Origin: an uncultured Ruminococcus sp.
GTDB lineage: Bacteria > Bacillota > Clostridia > Oscillospirales > Ruminococcaceae
Length of the DNA: 6,534 nucleotides
Reading direction: 5' to 3'
NCBI GenBank assembly: GCA_947177935.1
Contig: CAMWWG010000052.1
Coordinates: forward strand, 1-6,534
The position numbers and the translations under genes were made by a program. Shown here piece after piece: positions 3,701 through 6,534 of this stretch. The notes under the pieces are model-generated. The model was not told the origin of the DNA. It ran no database searches and saw only the letters and a program-made list of their open reading frames with translations. The stretch's first letter is position 1; the number at the start of each line of letters is the position of its first letter.

Positions 3701-6339
3701 AAGGATCTCCCACAGAGGCTGCAAACTATTGCGTCCGTGTCAGCGGTGGTACAAAAATTCCGGTGCTTGACCTGTACAAGGTAACGGACGAAACGGAACG
3801 TCTGAACAGAATGAAGACATATATCAAGGATCTGGAAGACCATAAGAAAAAATTGCAGGAATTGCATGAAGCGCATCAAAACGAAGAAATGAATCTGGAA
3901 TACAAACAAAAAACCTGTATTGCAGGTGCGTCCGATATTCTGCTTGATACCATGATGCTCTCTCTGCCGGCAGAACAACTTCTTGCAGGTGCAAAAGGAA
4001 GCTCTGTTGAAGAAAAGGCTGAAAATGCGCTGAAATCCATGGATTCAATAGAACAGATGATGTATCTCTTCTATCAGCACAAGGGCTTGAGTAACGCTAG
4101 TGGCGTAGCACAGATTAACCAGATTCCAAGAGGACACCTGAATATCCGTTATCAGACAATGTTCTCCGGTGCATTTATGTACGCATCCGGCAATCATATC
4201 GGCATTGAATGGGGTTCTGTAGGCGGTATGATGCAGGGCGTTCCTGTAAAATCCGATTCAAACGGAAAATATGAAAGCGGCAACTATTTCGGCTGGGGCA
4301 TTGCACATGAAATCGGACACAACATCAATCAGGGTGCTTACACTGTAGCAGAAATCACAAATAACTATTTTGCACAGCTTGCACAGGCAAAAGATACCAA
4401 TGAAGGTATGCGGTTCCAGTATGAAAATATTTATCAGAAAGTCACTTCCGGTGCAACGGGAGATTGTTCCAATATCGCAACACAGCTTGGCATGTACTGG
4501 CAGTTACATCTGGCTTATGATACGGGTATGAATTACAAAACATATTCCAACTATAATGACCAGTTAGCAAATCTGTTCTATGCAAGAATGGATACCTATG
4601 CAAGAACGCCCTCTGCAGCACCTGCTCCTGGTGGCATTGCATTGGAACTCGACGGCGGCACTGACCAGCAGCTGATGCGTCTGGCTTGTGCAGCAGCAAA
4701 AAAGAATGTCCTGGAATTCTTTGAACGTTGGGGCAAAATACCAAACTCGAAAACCAAAGCATATGCAGAACAGTTTGACAAAGAAGAACGTGCTATTTTC
4801 TATGCAAATGATACTTCCCGTGCTGCACATGTAGCAGATGGTGTAACATCTCACGAAGGACCGTTAGCGAAGCAGAATACTTCTGCTATCAGCGATGTTT
4901 CTGTAAAAATTGGTTCTCAGGCAAACAAGGTAGATCTTACGATTGTCCCCAATGATGTGGTAAATGAAGATGAATTCCTGGCTTATGATATTGTTCGTTG
5001 CACAATATCCAGCGGTATCATAGAAGAAACACCTGTGAAACATGTAACCACATTCGGAAAAGTTAACGTTACAGATACGATTGAAACCATGAACAATCGT
5101 ACCGTATTCTACAGAGTCAGAATGATTGACCAGCATCTGAATCGTTCTGCAGTCTATGAAACAAGCATGCTCAAGATTGAACATGATGGCAGTATCAGCA
5201 AGGCAAACTGGACGATTGAGACAGAGAATCTCGAAGCAAAAGTTCAGGAAACGAAAGAAACGCCGGAAGCTTCTATTGATTTACTGCAGTGTGAAATCGC
5301 AGAAGATAACCCGGCAGAAAAGGCAATTGACAGCGATATCAAAACAGAATATGTTGCTGAAATGACAGGCAATACAGCAGAAATTGTGATTGATTTCCAT
5401 CAGAAACTGACTGTTTCCGGATTCAAATACACCTTGAATAATCCGGAGCAAGCAATAGAAGATTATGAGATTTATGTAAAACCAGGTTACGGAAGCGATT
5501 GGGTTTCCTTAGCAAAGGGAACATTTGAAGGTAAAGAAACCGAAACCATTTATTTCGCAAACTCCGAAAAAGCTTATGTTGGTGCATATTCTGCAACTGC
5601 GCTGAAAGTAAAAATCGGTAAAGAACCTGACCCGGAAACTGATCTGGAAACTGCTCAGAACCAAGAAAGAAAAACCATTTCTATTGCAGAATTTGATGTT
5701 TTAGCACCAACCAGCGACAACGTTGATTTCCGCAGAACAGAAGGAGACGAGGCAAACGTCGTAATTGGTATTCTGGAAGAAGATTACAAATACGCAGAAA
5801 TCACTGCAGAAGACATCGCAGAAGACGCAACAACATCAAATGATAAACATCCTTATACGATTCCTGCAGGTTCTCTCGTATTTACAGGCTCTTATAAAGG
5901 CAATCCTGCCTATAATGTTGTCTTATTGTACGATGAAAAGGGTAATATCGTAGGCGGCTTTGATGAGGAAAAAAATCTTTTAGCAAGTCAGATTATTCTG
6001 GCAGATGTCCCGGAAAGTGGAAATATCCTAGATGTTTCAGACGGCATGTGGATTTACTGGATTGAACCGGAAGATCTTGGTAATGAATTTAAATTACCTG
6101 AAAAAGTACGTGTGGAACTGTACAGAGTGAATGATGCAGAATCCAATGACGGACAGCGTTTAGTCAGTGACTCATTGTTTGAAACATTGCCCTCTAAGAA
6201 AAAGGAAGAACTTCCGAAGATCAGCTTCAGCGGCGGTAAATCTTCCTCCAACTCTGAGACTACAAAGCAATCAACAGATAATAAGGAAACGACTCCTGCG
6301 ACGGAAGCTACTGCAACGACAACGAAAGAAGAAGAATAA
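664..6339 (+). CDS. Secreted dockerin-bearing M60-family zinc metallopeptidase (putative mucin/glycoprotein peptidase)
   Basis: This 1891-residue exported protein carries an M60 (enhancin-like) gluzincin peptidase domain at about residues 905-1390, with zinc motif HEIGH at 1215-1219 (His1215 and His1219 ligands, Glu1216 catalytic) and downstream Glu1230 in AEITNN as likely third ligand. M60 enzymes of gut bacteria cleave the peptide backbone of O-glycosylated proteins such as mucins. Accessory modules fit that: signal peptide 1-28, beta-sandwich 73-162, dockerin 181-244, two FN3 modules 464-648, discoidin/CBM32-like modules 652-834 and 1528-1680, FN3-like module 1405-1506, an unassigned C-terminal module 1683-1845 and a polar Thr/Glu tail. 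There is no LPxTG motif, membrane anchor or SLH repeat, so it is released or held through the dockerin and glycan binding. The frame is intact from a well-placed ATG to TAA. It stands alone between its own promoter/c-di-GMP riboswitch and a terminator. The family is certain; substrate and localisation are inferred. Confidence 0.96.
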   Translation: MKKELIKKKVAFLLALCMVSNFSITVGAKDALSGFGVSSVETLEVSGDSEASSNDGDDNGPDITENPNSATGMLEVSVGMTYFLDNAEFTVTLTDENKNVYPNNEDTNTVSFGAGNSLDKTVSFRNLTTGNYTLTIEGKGFKTFKQTVAVDAKEKCVLKVYAGFINNNGNVDYDEDTVHPGVLMIGDVDGNDEVNRADRLALITALHQLKENADANLEDGNYYDLNGDGSIDIKDLMFFSTGYLEDSGKDTKSSVERDISPDAVKVELSEGVTVVSKEGEADSVEGMLRGEGPVSLEKKGAVTVDDPIQMDLTVTSDKPIDSVVIGVSPETPVEGASIVVVDMDDNKIEIPFGSYQVENSNSSESTEDAEPAEDSDMTGDEITTAEEFFTPGSWAAIEFMSETKATASTTESGGIKVDLGSKIAVKKVTIKITALQQQEGETSLVKIATTQFVNDMASRIPEPDLSIPQILKDETKVGNAEFTISWEPQTNVTGYFIEVKNGNDTVVTRTTTGTTILIKEDKKIKNYVNYTVRVRSTNGSWASDYGDAVKVMPLATSKPDRPDYTSATGNYKSVTVKWKDMDDTEFYNVYYRKRNSGEEYTKIPNIKGTSYTITGLENVVEYEICVSGENRIGEGRMSDPCAAKTTDTLALPNYQMYGLLNRDEETGKISGNHIVNAVMNGNPNGVMLDSPLDQEEKIDEVTGEISLVQTVDENGNKTAWGTLDNDGRSCYNVPNNTRDNYGLVYTFDQAYKMDTFRFVLGYNTTGIGVSYYDKNSEKWVGASYSFKQFVNNNKYYREIRLNTPIETDQIKFTFSDSGDAQGVVIREIAFYYYDELQESIMNLYEDDLHLTVKKDVTLEDVAEFREKLKTPDNGQLNPNKASLERELDAIEQILKLGSAISDVISVHKEITTNDVGRGFSGINAWQPLGVALGEGEDITVYVGVTGKSRGANVSDKLKLVVTQYHSQSNGVVLTTTEDISGNGLKVGANTIKITSTSVNTNAELGGAVYIQYKGSPTEAANYCVRVSGGTKIPVLDLYKVTDETERLNRMKTYIKDLEDHKKKLQELHEAHQNEEMNLEYKQKTCIAGASDILLDTMMLSLPAEQLLAGAKGSSVEEKAENALKSMDSIEQMMYLFYQHKGLSNASGVAQINQIPRGHLNIRYQTMFSGAFMYASGNHIGIEWGSVGGMMQGVPVKSDSNGKYESGNYFGWGIAHEIGHNINQGAYTVAEITNNYFAQLAQAKDTNEGMRFQYENIYQKVTSGATGDCSNIATQLGMYWQLHLAYDTGMNYKTYSNYNDQLANLFYARMDTYARTPSAAPAPGGIALELDGGTDQQLMRLACAAAKKNVLEFFERWGKIPNSKTKAYAEQFDKEERAIFYANDTSRAAHVADGVTSHEGPLAKQNTSAISDVSVKIGSQANKVDLTIVPNDVVNEDEFLAYDIVRCTISSGIIEETPVKHVTTFGKVNVTDTIETMNNRTVFYRVRMIDQHLNRSAVYETSMLKIEHDGSISKANWTIETENLEAKVQETKETPEASIDLLQCEIAEDNPAEKAIDSDIKTEYVAEMTGNTAEIVIDFHQKLTVSGFKYTLNNPEQAIEDYEIYVKPGYGSDWVSLAKGTFEGKETETIYFANSEKAYVGAYSATALKVKIGKEPDPETDLETAQNQERKTISIAEFDVLAPTSDNVDFRRTEGDEANVVIGILEEDYKYAEITAEDIAEDATTSNDKHPYTIPAGSLVFTGSYKGNPAYNVVLLYDEKGNIVGGFDEEKNLLASQIILADVPESGNILDVSDGMWIYWIEPEDLGNEFKLPEKVRVELYRVNDAESNDGQRLVSDSLFETLPSKKKEELPKISFSGGKSSSNSETTKQSTDNKETTPATEATATTTKEEE
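880..1149 (+). other. N-terminal beta-sandwich module (residues about 73-162)
   Basis: Alternating strands with a typical 'VSFRNLTTGNYTLTIEGKGF' turn pattern resemble the carboxypeptidase-regulatory/Cna-B-like (prealbumin-type) folds that often act as stalks in surface proteins of Firmicutes. It precedes the dockerin. No catalytic motif is visible. The fold class is inferred from pattern only. Confidence 0.45.
1204..1395 (+). other. Dockerin type I-like domain (residues about 181-244)
   Basis: Two EF-hand-like calcium loops are clear. The first is GDVDGNDEVNRADRLAL, with Asp187, Asp189, Asn191, Asn195 and Asp198 in ligand positions. The second is YDLNGDGSIDIKDL, with Asp224, Asn226, Asp228, Asp232 and Asp235. 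Each is followed by a helix, as in dockerins. Dockerins bind cohesins, assembling enzymes onto scaffoldins or, in Clostridium perfringens-type toxins, onto one another. Loop positions 10-11, which often set cohesin specificity, differ between the halves (Arg-Ala and Ile-Lys), so the usual two-fold symmetry is absent. Its N-terminal place in the chain is atypical; most dockerins are at the C-terminus. No cohesin is visible in the window. Confidence 0.82.
1426..2028 (+). other. Unassigned beta-rich region with acidic insert (residues about 255-455)
   Basis: I do not recognise this region. It contains two strand-rich parts (about 260-355 and 387-455) separated by a Ser/Glu/Asp-rich low-complexity segment at about 358-385. 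The second part includes GGIKVDLGSKIAVKKVTIKI, reminiscent of the LG-containing strands of discoidin/F5-8C folds. It could be one domain with a disordered insertion or two small modules. It joins the dockerin to the first FN3 module. Confidence 0.35.
2053..2607 (+). other. Two fibronectin type III modules (residues about 464-553 and 557-648)
   Basis: Both show FN3 hallmarks. The first has the strand-B tryptophan in FTISWEPQTNVTGYFIEV and the YTVRVRSTNG pattern near its end. The second has VTVKWKDMDDTEFYNVYYRK, then YTITGLENVVEYEICVSGEN with the conserved tyrosine and the 'N..G.G..S' loop. FN3 pairs are common spacers in secreted glycan-active enzymes of Firmicutes and are probably structural here. 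Confidence 0.8.
2617..3165 (+). other. First discoidin/F5-8C (CBM32-like) module (residues about 652-834)
   Basis: After a glycine/asparagine-rich entry, the region AWGTLDNDG (719-727) through VVIREIAFYYYD (823-834) has the order of strands seen in discoidin-type jelly rolls: a 'Y.FDQAYKMDTFRFVLGY' strand pair, a middle strand describing the object (VSYYDKNSEKWV) and a final strand leading to IREIAFY. Such modules in M60 enzymes bind galactose or N-acetylhexosamine-type sugars of mucins. A helical linker (about 835-900) then leads to the peptidase region. The ligand cannot be read from sequence. Confidence 0.6.
3376..4833 (+). other. M60 peptidase region with HEIGH zinc site (residues about 905-1390)
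   Basis: A beta-rich N-terminal part (about 905-1040) is followed by a charged, possibly coiled helix (1041-1073) and the catalytic part. The active site is WGIAHEIGHNINQGAYTVAE: His1215 and His1219 bind zinc, Glu1216 is the general base, and Glu1230, 10 residues after the second His, fits the M60 pattern HExxH(8-28)E. AEITNN matches the family's usual 'EVTNN'. Downstream, residues 1327-1360 with FFERWGKIP match the terminal helical part of the family (fFe.WG). All key residues are present, so an active enzyme is expected. Confidence 0.93.
4876..5181 (+). other. FN3-like module after the peptidase (residues about 1405-1506)
   Basis: VDLTIVPNDVVNEDEFLAYD, 'YDIVRCTISSG' and 'VFYRVRMIDQHLNRSAVYET' follow an FN3-like order of strands (the last resembles the Y-x-V-x-A-x-D strand with its loop). 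Similar modules often follow M60 domains in Firmicutes. It is probably a spacer to the next carbohydrate-binding module. Confidence 0.5.
5245..5703 (+). other. Second discoidin/F5-8C (CBM32-like) module (residues about 1528-1680)
   Basis: This one matches the discoidin/CBM32 pattern better than the first. NPAEKAIDSDIKTEYV (1549-1564) is the 'a.DGd..T.W' entry, AEIVIDFHQKLTVSGFKYT the 'i.iDlg....v.gi.y' strands, YEIYVKPGYGSDWVSLAKGTF the 'y.v..S.DG..w..v..G.f' strand, then FANSEKAYVGAYSATALKVKI and a terminal ISIAEFDVL. The usual Trp after Thr is replaced by Tyr1563 after Glu. The sugar ligand is unknown. Confidence 0.75.
5710..6198 (+). other. Unassigned C-terminal module (residues about 1683-1845)
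   Basis: I do not recognise a named family. It is strand-rich, with 'YTIPAGSLVFTGSYKGNPAY', 'NVVLLYDEKGNIVGG' and 'DGMWIYWIEP' as its most distinctive segments. The GSLVFTGSYKGNPAYN and YDEKGNIVGG portions suggest a beta-sandwich with a tight hairpin. It might mediate surface binding or a protein contact. Confidence 0.4.
6199..6336 (+). other. Polar Thr/Ser/Lys/Glu tail (residues about 1846-1891)
   Basis: The last 46 residues are low-complexity and hydrophilic, with TTPATEATATTTKEEE at the end. Such tails normally lead to a sorting signal or membrane anchor in Gram-positive surface proteins, but here the TAA stop (6337-6339) comes with no LPxTG, hydrophobic stretch or basic cap. The terminator follows 18 nt later, leaving no room for a lost anchor. 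Confidence 0.7.
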
Positions 6340-6356
6340 ATCACCCCAAAAAAGAA

Positions 6357-6389
6357 AAGAGTCCTGTTCTGAACAGGGCTCTTCTTTAT
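6357..6389 (+). terminator. Intrinsic terminator after the peptidase gene
   Basis: AAGAGTCCTGT (6357-6367) pairs with ACAGGGCTCTT (6373-6383), 11 bp with one G-T wobble, around a TCTGA loop, followed by CTTTAT. It lies 17 nt after the stop codon. The A-rich run before the stem (AAAAAAGAAAA, 6348-6358) reads as a T-run on the other strand, so it could work in both directions. Confidence 0.88.
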
Positions 6390-6482
6390 AGGATATATTA
6401 TTATATTATTAAAAAATAATATACAAAAAACAGGATTCAAAATTGTGGAAAACGCAGAAAATAAAAAAATCCAGAAAACCTC
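6390..6482. other. AT-rich spacer to the next transcription unit
   Basis: Very AT-rich DNA between the terminator and the next promoter. TATATTATT (6402-6410) and AATAATATA (6415-6423) form a weak hairpin with an AAAA loop but no T-run on either side, so I do not call it a terminator. There is no coding frame here. Confidence 0.5.
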
Positions 6483-6510
6483 TTGACATAATCTGAAAAA
6501 AGAGTATAAT
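6483..6510 (+). promoter_or_regulatory. Sigma-A promoter for the gene to the right of the window
   Basis: TTGACA (6483-6488), a 16-nt spacer and TATAAT (6505-6510) are both perfect boxes. Transcription would start near 6516-6520 and leaves the window within 20 nt, so the gene is not seen. It resembles the promoter at 303-331: both read TTGACATA and AGTATAATAT around the boxes. Confidence 0.75.
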
Positions 6511-6534
6511 ATAAGTATAGATGATACACAGAGC

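Noticed and set aside
6091..6198. Cell-wall sorting signal near the C-terminus (LPEKV and LPKIS)
   Set aside because: Neither matches LPxTG, and no hydrophobic segment or basic tail follows.
6402..6423. Second terminator after the gene
   Set aside because: An A/T-only hairpin with no T-run on either strand; the terminator at 6357-6389 is sufficient.
6054..6440. Minus-strand 128-codon open frame opposite the 3' end of the peptidase gene
   Set aside because: It is opposite the Thr/Ser/Glu-coding tail and lies across the terminator. Its Ser/Val-rich composition is what the reverse complement of that tail gives, and it has no ribosome site.
1..6534. CRISPR array, tRNA, rRNA, insertion sequence or phage attachment site
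   Set aside because: No regularly spaced repeats, no tRNA-like cloverleaf, and no transposase frame with terminal inverted repeats seen on either strand.

Overview
The window is almost filled by one giant plus-strand gene (664-6339, 1891 codons). It encodes a secreted, multi-domain zinc metallopeptidase of the M60 (enhancin/mucinase) family. The low-GC, A-rich sequence, consensus sigma-A promoters, strong purine-rich Shine-Dalgarno, dockerin module and class I cyclic-di-GMP riboswitch together suggest an anaerobic gut or rumen Clostridia-type Firmicute (Lachnospiraceae/Ruminococcaceae-like). The sequence alone does not give a species.

Layout. Positions 1-302 hold no convincing gene. At the left edge is a near-perfect minus-strand promoter (3-31) that must drive a divergent gene outside the window. 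Two short inverted repeats (250-268 and 284-295) lie just upstream of a consensus plus-strand promoter (303-331). That promoter starts a leader of about 325 nt containing a c-di-GMP-I (GEMM-I) aptamer (405-485), an AT-rich hairpin (492-532) and an intrinsic terminator (571-612) placed before the Shine-Dalgarno site and ATG at 664. The terminator's 5' arm is complementary to the conserved core of the aptamer, which gives a simple model for a transcriptional switch.

The protein, in order: signal peptide (1-28), acidic linker, beta-sandwich module (about 73-162), dockerin with two calcium loops (181-244), unassigned beta-rich region (about 255-455), two fibronectin type III modules (about 464-648), discoidin/CBM32-like module (about 652-834), helical linker, M60 peptidase (about 905-1390, HEIGH at 1215-1219 and Glu1230), FN3-like module (about 1405-1506), second discoidin/CBM32-like module (about 1528-1680), unassigned C-terminal module (about 1683-1845) and a Thr/Lys/Glu tail with no cell-wall sorting signal. 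A strong terminator (6357-6389) follows the stop codon. A new promoter at 6483-6510 begins the next transcription unit, so the gene is probably monocistronic.

Taken together, this looks like a c-di-GMP-controlled, exported glycoprotein (mucin-type) peptidase. Its carbohydrate-binding modules would hold it on glycans, and its dockerin could dock it to a cohesin-bearing partner encoded elsewhere. The domain families and riboswitch class are recognised. The substrate, the cohesin partner and the direction of the switch are inferred.
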